Source: Nocardioides campestrisoli (GTDB lineage Bacteria; Actinomycetota; Actinomycetes; Propionibacteriales; Nocardioidaceae). Taken from it: a DNA stretch of 64,000 nucleotides. Both the position numbers and the translations under genes were made by a program. Below, piece by piece: positions 42,365-49,385 of the stretch. The notes beneath the pieces are model-generated. The model saw only the letters and a list, made by a program, of their open reading frames with translations, was not told where the DNA came from and made no database searches. The stretch is from the NCBI RefSeq assembly GCF_013624435.2, contig NZ_CP061768.1, forward strand, positions 3,872,001 to 3,936,000, written 5' to 3'. Every line of letters begins with the position of its first letter. Position 1 is the first letter of the stretch.

Positions 42365-43009
42365 ATGCCCTTCCTGCTGCGTGTGGAGCTGCCCGACGTC
42401 CCGGGATCCCTGGGTCGCGTCGCGACGGCGATCGGTGAGGCGGGCGGCGACATCGAGGCGATCGAGATCGTGGAGAAGACCCAGCACGGGACCGCGGTCG
42501 ACGACGTGCTCCTGGAGATGGCGCCGGGCACGATGCCCGACTCCATCGTCTCGGCCTGCAGCCAGCTCGACGGGGTCCGGGTGATGTGGATCAACCGGTA
42601 CGCCGCGGGCGGCAACCTCTTCCTCGACCTCGAGGTGGTGGAGGAGATCACCGCCCACCCCGAGGAGGCGCACCACCGGCTGATGCGGCTCATCCCGGTC
42701 TCCTTCCGGGTCGACTGGGCGGTGCGGCTGCGGCGTACCGACGGGGAGGTCTCGCTCTTCGACCACACCGAAGCCGCCCCGGACTTCGTCGAGTGGGCCG
42801 ACATCACCCGGCCGACGCGGCTCAGCGGCCCCGACGACAACCTGGTGCTCTGCGGGGTGCCCGTGGGCGAGGACCTCTACGTGATGGGCCGCCACGGCGG
42901 GCCGGAGTTCCTGGACTCCGAGCTCGCGCGGATCGGCCACCTGGTCAACCTGGCCACCTCGATCACCGCGGCCGCGGCGATGGCAGCCGAGCAGTCCACC
43001 GACGACTGA
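42365..43009 (+). CDS. ACT domain-containing protein
   Basis: This 214-residue protein opens with an ACT domain, MPFLLRVELPDVPGSLGRVATAIGEAGGDIEAIEIVE, with the conserved PGSLGR turn that binds amino-acid ligands. The second half (VDWAVRLRRTDGEVSLFDHTEAAPDFVEWADI, MGRHGGPEFLDSELARIGHLVNLATSI) is a conserved-looking extension without a name I know. ATG 42365 is chosen; an in-frame GTG at 42251 would add a Pro/Ala/Ser-rich stretch encoded by imperfect CCTCTGCCCGTCCCAC repeats. The IS5 cassette inserted 25 nt after its stop. Confidence 0.82.
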   Translation: MPFLLRVELPDVPGSLGRVATAIGEAGGDIEAIEIVEKTQHGTAVDDVLLEMAPGTMPDSIVSACSQLDGVRVMWINRYAAGGNLFLDLEVVEEITAHPEEAHHRLMRLIPVSFRVDWAVRLRRTDGEVSLFDHTEAAPDFVEWADITRPTRLSGPDDNLVLCGVPVGEDLYVMGRHGGPEFLDSELARIGHLVNLATSITAAAAMAAEQSTDD

Positions 43010-43034
43010 CCCGCGCGACGCCGGCCGAGTACAG

Positions 43035-43053
43035 CTAGGGCGTGTCTCCCTAG
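43035..43053 (+). repeat. left terminal inverted repeat of the IS5-type cassette
   Basis: CTAGGGCGTGTCTCC is matched exactly by the complement of 47905-47919. Similarity continues inward with mismatches (CTAGTCCGGG against TAAGCCCGG). Confidence 0.85.
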
Positions 43054-43084
43054 TCCGGGCGTGGCGGCCTGATTTGCTGCGGTC

Positions 43085-44021
43085 ATGTCTCGCGAACGGG
43101 TCCTGACCGATGCTCAGTGGGAGCAGATCGCGCCGCTGATGCCGTCCTCGGATGGTGTGAAGTCGCGGCCGTTCCGTGAGCATCGGCAGGTGGTCGAGGG
43201 CGTGATCTACCGGTTCCGCACCGGCATCGCCTGGCGCGATCTGCCTTCCTCGTTCGGACCCTGGCAGACCGTGTGGAAGCGACACCACCGGTTCTCCACC
43301 GATGGCACCTGGGACAAGATCCACGCCCGTCTCCTCGCCGAGGCCGACGCCGCCGGCAAGCTGGACTGGATGGTCAGCGTCGACTCCACGATCAACCGCG
43401 CTCATCAACACGCCACCAACACCACCCGGGTCGAGCAACCCACCGGGGACTCCCGAGCAGCACGCGAGGCACGAGCCGCGGCCCGCACAGGGGGCTGAGT
43501 CGAGTTACAAGAACCCCTGGATCGAGCCACCCGATCACGCCATCGGTCGCTCTCGTGGGGGCTTGTCGACCAAGATCCACCAGCTCGTCGACGGCCGCGG
43601 GCGGCCTCTGGTTATCGCCCTGACCGCGGGCCAGGCCGGTGACTCCACGATGCTCAAGCCGCTCCTGGCCCAGCTCGCCGTCGCCCGACTCGGGTCAGGC
43701 CGGCCACGGACCCGACCCGACGCCGTGCTCGCGGACAAGGCCTACTCCTCCCGCGGCACCCGCACCATGCTCCGCGACCGCGGCATCACCGCGGTGATCC
43801 CTCAACCCTCCGACCAGATCGCGCACCGCAAGCGGCGTGGCTCTGCGGGCGGACGACCGCCCGCCTTCGACGCCGCGGTCTACAAGGGCCGCAACGTCGT
43901 GGAACGGTCCTTCAACGACCACAAGCAATGGCGCGGCATCGCCACCCGCTACGACAAACTCGCCACCGTCTACCGAGGAGCCGTCGTCCTACGCGCCATC
44001 ACCATCTGGCTGGCAACTTAG
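43085..44021 (+). CDS. IS5-family transposase (two frames, +1 shift)
   Basis: Frame one (43085-43498, MSRERVLTDAQWEQIAPLMP) carries the DUF4096-like N-terminus and the first catalytic Asp (VSVDSTINRAHQH). It stops at GGGGGCTGA. The second frame, one base ahead, continues ESSYKNPWIEPPDHAIGRSRGGLSTKIH and carries DAVLADKAYSS and NVVERSFNDHKQWRG, completing DDE. The run of five G at the junction (about 43491-43495) is a good slip site, as in IS427-group IS5 elements. Read through, it gives about 310 residues with all catalytic residues, so the enzyme may be functional. The stop overlaps the end of the convergent lipoprotein gene by 3 nt. Confidence 0.9.
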
Positions 44022-44620
44022 GTCAGGGGTTGCGGTTGCGGGCACTCCTGGTTCACTCGCTCCCACTCAGACGGGTCGTCGATGACGTCGCTGACTTCTC
44101 CATGTGGCATCCAATTGAGTGCTGTGTCCCAGGACTTCACCCAGGACTCCCGAGACGGGGGCTCACTGATTTCGTAGCCCAGTTCCTCGAGACAGTTCGC
44201 GGTGGCGAGGTAATCATCGAAGTGATCCCGCACTTGGGCATCGGTGAGTTCGTCGATCTTGGGGTCACCGACCTTTTGGCCGCACTTCTCCATGTGCGAG
44301 TTCCATGCGTCGTACTGCTCCGGTGGCAGGTCGACGGAGTCGAAGTTGCCCTGTTCCTCGTTGACCTTGACCGCGAAGCCGCCGTCCTCCATGCAGCCTG
44401 CGTAGGCGTAGAGCCATTCCCTTTGGGTCCCGTCGAAGATAGAGCGGCTCTCTTCTTGGGGCGATGGGGAGGTAGAAGCCGGAGGCGAAGACGGGAGCGC
44501 TTCGAGGTCAGCGCCGGTCTGCTCCCCAGTGCACCCAGCGGTGAGAGGAGCGACTGCGATGAGCGTCAGAGCCGCAAGGCGGGCTATGTGCTGACGGTAC
44601 TGGAGAGGTTTAGCGGTCAT
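44018..44620 (-). CDS. cassette lipoprotein, possible immunity factor
   Basis: This 200-residue lipoprotein has signal MTAKPLQYRQHIARLAALTLIAVAP and lipobox LTAGC, then a Ser/Pro linker and a soluble acidic domain with about four more Cys (AGCMEDGG, MEKCGQKV, TANCLEEL, NQECPQ), which could pair. The ATG at 44620 overlaps the TGA of the upstream secreted protein (ATGA), so the two are made together. A coupled outer-face lipoprotein beside a secreted small protein suggests immunity or capture, but this is inference. No family recognised. Confidence 0.75.
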   Translation of the reverse strand: MTAKPLQYRQHIARLAALTLIAVAPLTAGCTGEQTGADLEALPSSPPASTSPSPQEESRSIFDGTQREWLYAYAGCMEDGGFAVKVNEEQGNFDSVDLPPEQYDAWNSHMEKCGQKVGDPKIDELTDAQVRDHFDDYLATANCLEELGYEISEPPSRESWVKSWDTALNWMPHGEVSDVIDDPSEWERVNQECPQPQPLT

Positions 44621-44925
44621 CCGCCTACACAGCCGGTGCTGACGTGCTGCAAGCCGACGCTGCCGTATGCCCGCCAGGATCCTCCTCCGGGAACGCTTGC
44701 GAAAGTCTTGTAGGTGCTCCAACCGGATGAAGAACCGAGCAACTGGTTAATTCCGCCGGGAGGCCGTTGCTCGGCGGATCCCTTGTGTTGGGCCTCGACC
44801 CAGCCGTAGCCGTTCGTGGGGTTGCAGGATCGATTGCCGGTCGAGGACACGGCATTGGCTGGCACGGCTGCAACAGCCACTCGCCCGATTGTCGCTCCAG
44901 CAACGATGATCTTTGGTCGGTGCAT
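44617..44925 (-). CDS. small secreted protein, bacteriocin-like candidate
   Basis: This 102-residue precursor has signal KIIVAGATIGRVAVAAVPANA (AxA cleavage near 25). The mature part of about 77 residues is rich in Gly, Ser, Trp and Tyr, with two Cys (NRSCNPTNGYG and VSTGCVGG) well placed for one disulfide. GGGGGAAACC precedes the ATG. Size, composition, coupling to a lipoprotein and a divergent exporter suggest a bacteriocin-like or signalling product. It lacks the W-x-YG/HG-type pattern of lactococcin 972, so I leave it unassigned. Confidence 0.7.
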   Translation of the reverse strand: MHRPKIIVAGATIGRVAVAAVPANAVSSTGNRSCNPTNGYGWVEAQHKGSAEQRPPGGINQLLGSSSGWSTYKTFASVPGGGSWRAYGSVGLQHVSTGCVGG

Positions 44926-45039
44926 GGTTTCCCCCGTGGATGTGGTGGAGCATGAGCATGCGTGCGGCGAGGGCGGCCGTCAAGGGTCGAGAACACGCAC
45001 GGGGTTGGACGGAGATGACGACATGGGCGGGGGCTACAC
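44926..45039. promoter_or_regulatory. divergent promoter region of the cassette
   Basis: The 114-nt gap separates the peptide/lipoprotein pair from the exporter operon and must drive both. It holds a direct GCATGAGCATGC motif near 44952-44963, but I see no convincing -35/-10 pair. The arrangement would let one regulator coordinate both directions; no regulator gene is in the cassette. Confidence 0.4.
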
Positions 45040-46104
45040 GTGGGCCGAGTGAGGACGGTTGCGCTTTGGGCAGCCGGGGCCGCAATGGTGGCTGCCCTGG
45101 GCTGGGGAGCGGGTCGAGCAACGCTTGCTCCGCCAGCGGTGGATCTACCCGGTGCCGAGGCGGTGACGTACACGGTTGACAAGGGCAGGGTGGAGCGAGG
45201 TTTCGACTTCGGCGCCACCGCCGAGTGGCAGGTGGTGAGGAGGGCGACCAACGCCGCCAGCGGAACCGTCACGGGCGTCCTCGTCAGGCCGGGGAGCAGC
45301 GTGCGGAGCGGGGACGTCCTCTATCGCGTCGACGAGCGGCCGGTGTTCGTGGCTTCAGGTGCTGTGCCGCAGTACCGGGACTTGTCCGCGGGGGACGTGG
45401 GTCAGGATGTCCGTCAGCTTCAGCAACTGCTCACCGATCGTGGGTACCTCAGTTCGACTCCATCGGGGACGTTCGGCACGGCCACTGAGTCGGCGGTGCG
45501 AGCGTGGCAACGATCCAGTGGGGTCCGCGAGACGGGTGTGGTCCCGCGAGGCGATCTCCTCTTCGTTGATCGGCTGCCTTCCCGCGTGAGACTGGCGGAA
45601 TCGATCACCGTGGGTGCGCAGGTTTCCCCTGGCACCGAGGCAGTGCACGTGCTCGCCGCCTCCCCGCGCTTCACCATGACCCTGTCAGATGAACAGCTGG
45701 ACTCCGTGCCGCCGAACGCGCGGGTGCGCGTCAGCACCGGCGGTCAAACGTGGAAGGCCCAGGTTGCCTCGCTCCAAGCCGGTGAGCCGGGTGAAACCAC
45801 CCTGGTGCTACGAGGCGCCCGAGGAGGCGAGGTGTGCGGTGCCCGGTGTGATCGGTACGTCGGCACCGACGGACCGCAGCGGTTGCGCGCGACCGTGGTG
45901 GTCGTGCCCCGCACGTCCGGTCCGATGGTTCCCGCGGCGGCGATCCAGTCCGACGTGAGCGGTGGGCTCTTCGTGACCGACACCTCCGGGGAGCAGCGTC
46001 CCGTGGAGGTGCTGGCCGCGGACGGCGGTCAGGCAATCGTGGACGGCTTGGAGATTGGTACAGAGATCCTGCTGTTCGGGCAGGCCGAGGCGCAGAGCGG
46101 ATGA
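45040..46104 (+). CDS. peptidoglycan-binding membrane-fusion (adaptor) protein
   Basis: This 354-residue protein has an N-terminal membrane anchor (VALWAAGAAMVAALGWGAG). A lipoyl/HlyD-like half (GTVTGVLVRPGSSVRSGDVLYRVDERPVF) is split by a PG_binding_1 domain at about 113-160 (AGDVGQDVRQLQQLLTDRGYL...FGTATESAVRAWQRSSG). The second half-barrel and tail (VVVVPRTSGPMVPAAAIQ...GQAIVDGLEIGTEILLFG) are typical of MFPs. The GTG at 45040 follows GGCGGGGG; a GTG at 45049 is possible. It ends with ATGA overlapping the ABC ATPase start. It likely links the permease to the cell wall. Confidence 0.85.
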   Translation: MGRVRTVALWAAGAAMVAALGWGAGRATLAPPAVDLPGAEAVTYTVDKGRVERGFDFGATAEWQVVRRATNAASGTVTGVLVRPGSSVRSGDVLYRVDERPVFVASGAVPQYRDLSAGDVGQDVRQLQQLLTDRGYLSSTPSGTFGTATESAVRAWQRSSGVRETGVVPRGDLLFVDRLPSRVRLAESITVGAQVSPGTEAVHVLAASPRFTMTLSDEQLDSVPPNARVRVSTGGQTWKAQVASLQAGEPGETTLVLRGARGGEVCGARCDRYVGTDGPQRLRATVVVVPRTSGPMVPAAAIQSDVSGGLFVTDTSGEQRPVEVLAADGGQAIVDGLEIGTEILLFGQAEAQSG

Positions 46105-46742
46105 TCCGCGTCGAGGAGCTGAGCTTCGGGTACCGCGCTGGAGGCGATCGGGTGTTCGAGGGGCTGACGCACTCGTTCCCGTCCGGAGCGATCACGGCGG
46201 TGACCGGGCCCTCCGGCGGGGGGAAGTCGACGTTGCTCTACCTCCTCGCGTTGATGCTGCGTGCCCGGGAGGGTGTCATCTTCTACGGCGACCGTGAGGT
46301 GACCTCCCTTTCCGATGCCGACCGCACCCAGGTCCGCAGCGCGAGCGTGGGATTCGTCTTCCAGGACGCGATGCTCGATCTGTCCCGGTCGGTGCTGGAC
46401 AACGTCCTCGAGGGAGCCCTGTACGCCGGCATCACCCGCACGGACGCCGCCACACGGGCCTACGGACTCCTCGAGCGTATGGAGGTCAGTCATCGCGCCG
46501 ATCACCGGCCCGGCGAGATCTCCGGGGGCCAGGCGCAGCGCGTCGCGGTCTGCCGGGCCCTGGTCAAGCAGCCGCCCGTCATCATCGGGGACGAGCCGAC
46601 CGGCAACCTCGACGCGGACACCACCGAGGTGGTCTGGCAGGCCTTCATCGATGCTGCCGCGCAGGGCGCGACCGTCATCGTCGCCACGCACGATGATGCG
46701 CTCGCGGAACGCGCGGACGCACGACTGACGGTCGGCGCATGA
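46101..46742 (+). CDS. ABC transporter ATP-binding protein (MacB/LolD type)
   Basis: This 213-residue ATPase has Walker A GPSGGGKST near 37, the Q-loop VFQDAM, the signature ISGGQAQR near 140 and Walker B VIIGDEPTGNLD near 160, then the H-loop ATHDDA. Sequence and size match the MacB/LolD/FtsE group that powers FtsX-like permeases. It overlaps the adaptor gene before it and the permease gene after it by 4 nt each. Confidence 0.93.
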   Translation: MIRVEELSFGYRAGGDRVFEGLTHSFPSGAITAVTGPSGGGKSTLLYLLALMLRAREGVIFYGDREVTSLSDADRTQVRSASVGFVFQDAMLDLSRSVLDNVLEGALYAGITRTDAATRAYGLLERMEVSHRADHRPGEISGGQAQRVAVCRALVKQPPVIIGDEPTGNLDADTTEVVWQAFIDAAAQGATVIVATHDDALAERADARLTVGA

Positions 46743-47866
46743 GGGAGAGCGACGTCGCGCCTGGCCGGCCAGGCACCCGCGCGCTGCTCGGGGAGGGGTG
46801 GCAGATCTTCCGTGCCCAACCCCTGGTCTCGGTCGTCACCGCATTCATCACAGCCGCGGTCTGCCTCTCGGTCTTCGTCACCGCCGGCCGTGCCGCCGCT
46901 GCCGAGGCCGCCGTGGTCAGTCAAGTCGACGGAGCCGGCGCCCGCACGATCCGGTTCTCTGATCCGTCCGGGGAGGCGGGTCTGACCGCCATGGGTGTGC
47001 AGCACGTTGCCGAGCTTCCCGGCGTCGACTGGATGCTGGCCATCGGGGACACCGTCGACGTGCGCAACAGCGCCATGCCACAGGTCGGCCGACCCGTTCC
47101 CAGCGCAGCGCTCTTCAGCGAGCTTCCACCCTCGGTCCGGCTCACCGCGGGCCGCGCGCCTCGCCTCGAGGAGGCGATCGCGGGCACCGAGGCCATGATC
47201 GCCCTCGGTCTGGCCGATCGGACCGGCGGTGTGCGCGGCCCACTTTTCGACGGCCCCGTCGTCGGCACCTTCGACGCGGCTTCCCCGGTGACAGAGCTCC
47301 AGCAGAGCGTCCTGATCCGCGCCGTCCCAAGCGACGACCGCCTGATGCGAGAGGTCTACGTCGTTGCTGAGACCGTCGCTGACGTACGCACCCTCGAACG
47401 GGCGATCCCCACCATGCTCCACATGACCGACCCCAGCCAGCTGCGCATCGACTCTCCCGCGGTGCTCGTCGACCTCCAGGAGGTGCTCCGCGGCGAGCTC
47501 GGCGACAGTGGCCGACAGCTCATGCTCCTTGCCTTGGCCAGCGGCCTGGTCCTCATCGCGGTCAGCCTCTACGGCGCGACCGCAGCGCGCAAACGCGACT
47601 TCGGCCGCCGCCGCGCGCTCGGAGCGACCCGGTCCGCTCTAGTCGTACTGGTGCTGCTCCCTACCGGGCTCGGCGCCCTCGCAGGCGTCACGCTGGGCAC
47701 CGGGTTCGGGGTGGCCATGGTGAACGCCACCCAAGGCACCGTCCCAGGAATCCCGTTCATCCTCGGGGTCCCCACCCTGACGCTGCTCACCGCCCTCCTG
47801 GCCGCAGTCCCGCCTGCAACCATCGCCGCAGCACAAGACCCGGTACGCATCCTCCGAGTGCCATAG
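46739..47866 (+). CDS. FtsX/MacB-like ABC permease
   Basis: This 375-residue permease has an N-terminal TM (PLVSVVTAFITAAVCLSVFV), a roughly 200-residue extracellular domain, then three TM helices (LMLLALASGLVLIAVSLYG, ALVVLVLLPTGLGALAGVTLG, LTLLTALLAAVPPATIAAA) with the cytoplasmic FGRRRALGATR coupling segment. That is the MacB/FtsX layout. With the adaptor and ATPase it forms a tripartite-like exporter or mechanotransmission complex. Its stop is 39 nt before the right inverted repeat. Confidence 0.9.
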   Translation: MRESDVAPGRPGTRALLGEGWQIFRAQPLVSVVTAFITAAVCLSVFVTAGRAAAAEAAVVSQVDGAGARTIRFSDPSGEAGLTAMGVQHVAELPGVDWMLAIGDTVDVRNSAMPQVGRPVPSAALFSELPPSVRLTAGRAPRLEEAIAGTEAMIALGLADRTGGVRGPLFDGPVVGTFDAASPVTELQQSVLIRAVPSDDRLMREVYVVAETVADVRTLERAIPTMLHMTDPSQLRIDSPAVLVDLQEVLRGELGDSGRQLMLLALASGLVLIAVSLYGATAARKRDFGRRRALGATRSALVVLVLLPTGLGALAGVTLGTGFGVAMVNATQGTVPGIPFILGVPTLTLLTALLAAVPPATIAAAQDPVRILRVP

Positions 47867-47870
47867 CCTC

Positions 47871-47897
47871 GGATCCACCGATCAGCTAGGTGGATCC
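47871..47897 (+). terminator. terminator at the right end of the cassette
   Basis: GGATCCACC and its complement GGTGGATCC flank a 9-nt loop, 5 nt after the permease stop and 8 nt before the right inverted repeat. It could insulate the cassette from the host gene outside. Confidence 0.7.
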
Positions 47898-47904
47898 GGG
47901 CTTA

Positions 47905-47919
47905 GGAGACACGCCCTAG
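47905..47919 (-). repeat. right terminal inverted repeat of the IS5-type cassette
   Basis: GGAGACACGCCCTAG is the exact complement of the left end. The host WS/DGAT stop codon (TAG on the minus strand) lies inside this CTAG, so the insertion left that reading frame closed at the boundary. Confidence 0.85.
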
Positions 47920-49385
47920 GCCAGGGACCGGACGGGCTCCTGGCCGACCGCCAGCGCGTGCAGCTCGGCGAAGCTGTCGAGCAGCGCGCTCCGGAACGCC
48001 GCCGGGTCGTCGAGGGAGTCGGCGAAGGCCAGGCACCCCAGCAGCAGCCGGTCGCCGTAGCTCCAGACCATGACGTTGACCCCCACCCCGTTGCTCGGCG
48101 GGCCGTCGACGTGCAGGTCGGCGAAGACCCGCCCGCGCAGCGACCACGGCTCGGCGGGACCGCGCACGTTGGAGACCAGGATCGAGGCGTCGACCGACTC
48201 CCGCGCGGTGCGCCCGCGCTCCAGCATCGCCCGCGCCCCCGGCTCGACGAGCAGGGGCGGGAGCACGTCCAGCCAGTCCGGCACCAGGCCCACGCCGAGC
48301 AGCTCGAGCCGGGCCTTGCCCTCACGGGCGCAGGCGCCGATCACCGCCAGCCGCTCCCAGGGGTCGCTCACGTCGGTGGCCAGGGTGGTGGTGAAGCTCC
48401 AGAAGTGGTTGCCCCACTGCCGGCTGAGCGCCTGGGTCCCCTCGGTGCTCACCGGCACCGTGGTCAGCAGCGGCCGCTCCGGCAGCCCTCCGCGGGCGGG
48501 GAGGTAGCGGCACAGCGCGCCCGCGACCACGGCGAGCACCACGTCGTTGAGCGTGCCCCCGGCAGCGTCCTTGACCTGCTTCACGCCGGCCAGCGACAGC
48601 TCGGCCCGCACGTAGCTGCGGCGGACGGTGAAGGCGTCGTTCAGCGGGGTCCACGGGGCCTGCGCGTCGAAGCCGGGCACCTCCACCCGCGCCGTACGTC
48701 GCCGGGCCCGGACGGCGCGGACCCCGCGCAGGGTCCGGAGCACCAGGCCGGGGAGTCGTGGCCAGGCGCGCACGTGGTCGAGCAGCGCGTCCCGGACCAG
48801 GCGTCCGGGTCCGGGCAGCCGTCGCGGCCGGTACGCCGTCCCCGCCGGCCCCGGCCCGCGGCCGGTGTCGCTGAAGTCGGTGTCGCTGAAGTCGGTGTCG
48901 CTGAAGATGCGGGAGAAGTTGAAGATCGCGGCGACCCCGTCGGCCAGGCAGTGGTGGTACTTGGCGATCACCGCCTGCCGGGCACCGTCACCACCGCCGT
49001 CCAGGCCGTCGACCAGCACCACCTGCCAGAGCGGACGGTCCCGGTCCAGGTGCTCCTCGGCGATCTCCGCGAAGAGCGCCTCCAGGTCGGCGTCGGTGGC
49101 CCCGGGCGGCAGCGTGACGTGCCGCAGGTGCCGGTCCAGGTCGAAGTCGGGGTCGTCGACCGCGACCGGGTGGTGGAGCCGCAGCGGCACCGGGAGGATC
49201 CGCCACCGGAAGGAGGGCAGCTCGTCGAGCCGGCGCTCGAGGTGCGCGCGGAGGTCGGCGAGAGTCAGCGCGGCGCTGGGCTCCAACACGCTCGGTTCCA
49301 ACACGCCCAGCGCCATGGAGTTCATCGGCTGCTCGGGCTGCTCCATGTAGAGGAAGCCGGCGTCCTCGCCGCTGAGCCGCCGCAT
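47916..49385 (-). CDS. WS/DGAT-family acyltransferase (second)
   Basis: This 489-residue wax ester synthase/diacylglycerol acyltransferase has the HHxxxDG active site as HHCLADG near 141 and the conserved opening RRLSGEDAGFLYMEQPEQPMNS. It joins an acyl-CoA to a long alcohol or glycerolipid. Residues around 159-175 (IFSDTDFSDTDFSDTGRG) come from three 15-nt tandem copies at 48863-48907. Its ATG overlaps the stop of the upstream paralogue by one base (TGATG). The stop lies in the IS5 cassette boundary, so the cassette inserted exactly at the gene end. Confidence 0.92.
   Translation of the reverse strand: MRRLSGEDAGFLYMEQPEQPMNSMALGVLEPSVLEPSAALTLADLRAHLERRLDELPSFRWRILPVPLRLHHPVAVDDPDFDLDRHLRHVTLPPGATDADLEALFAEIAEEHLDRDRPLWQVVLVDGLDGGGDGARQAVIAKYHHCLADGVAAIFNFSRIFSDTDFSDTDFSDTGRGPGPAGTAYRPRRLPGPGRLVRDALLDHVRAWPRLPGLVLRTLRGVRAVRARRRTARVEVPGFDAQAPWTPLNDAFTVRRSYVRAELSLAGVKQVKDAAGGTLNDVVLAVVAGALCRYLPARGGLPERPLLTTVPVSTEGTQALSRQWGNHFWSFTTTLATDVSDPWERLAVIGACAREGKARLELLGVGLVPDWLDVLPPLLVEPGARAMLERGRTARESVDASILVSNVRGPAEPWSLRGRVFADLHVDGPPSNGVGVNVMVWSYGDRLLLGCLAFADSLDDPAAFRSALLDSFAELHALAVGQEPVRSLA
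48863..48907 (-). repeat. 15-nt triplicate inside a WS/DGAT gene
   Basis: Three consecutive 15-nt copies of CGGTGTCGCTGAAGT (the last differs in its final base) encode a tandem FSDTD. It is in frame and follows the active site, in a loop region that should tolerate length change. Confidence 0.85.

Larger units (their letters stand above)
43035..47919. mobile_element. IS5-family element carrying a five-gene passenger cassette
   Basis: The left end CTAGGGCGTGTCTCC (43035-43049) and the exact complement at the right end (47905-47919) bound 4.9 kb. The CTAG at each end may be a 4-bp target duplication or part of the repeat, since CTAG is a palindrome. An IS5-type transposase lies just inside the left end. 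No right-end repeat is found directly after the transposase, so the passengers are within the element. The cargo is visibly less GC-rich than the flanks, mainly at 44.0-44.9 kb. The neighbours on both sides appear intact. Confidence 0.8.

Noticed and set aside
44021..44060. Right end of a plain IS5 element directly after the transposase
   Set aside because: No copy of GGAGACACGCC is found there. The only match is at 47905.
44617..44925. Lactococcin 972 family bacteriocin
   Set aside because: Size and export fit, but the conserved W-x-YG and S-x-Y-x-H-type pattern of that family is not present.
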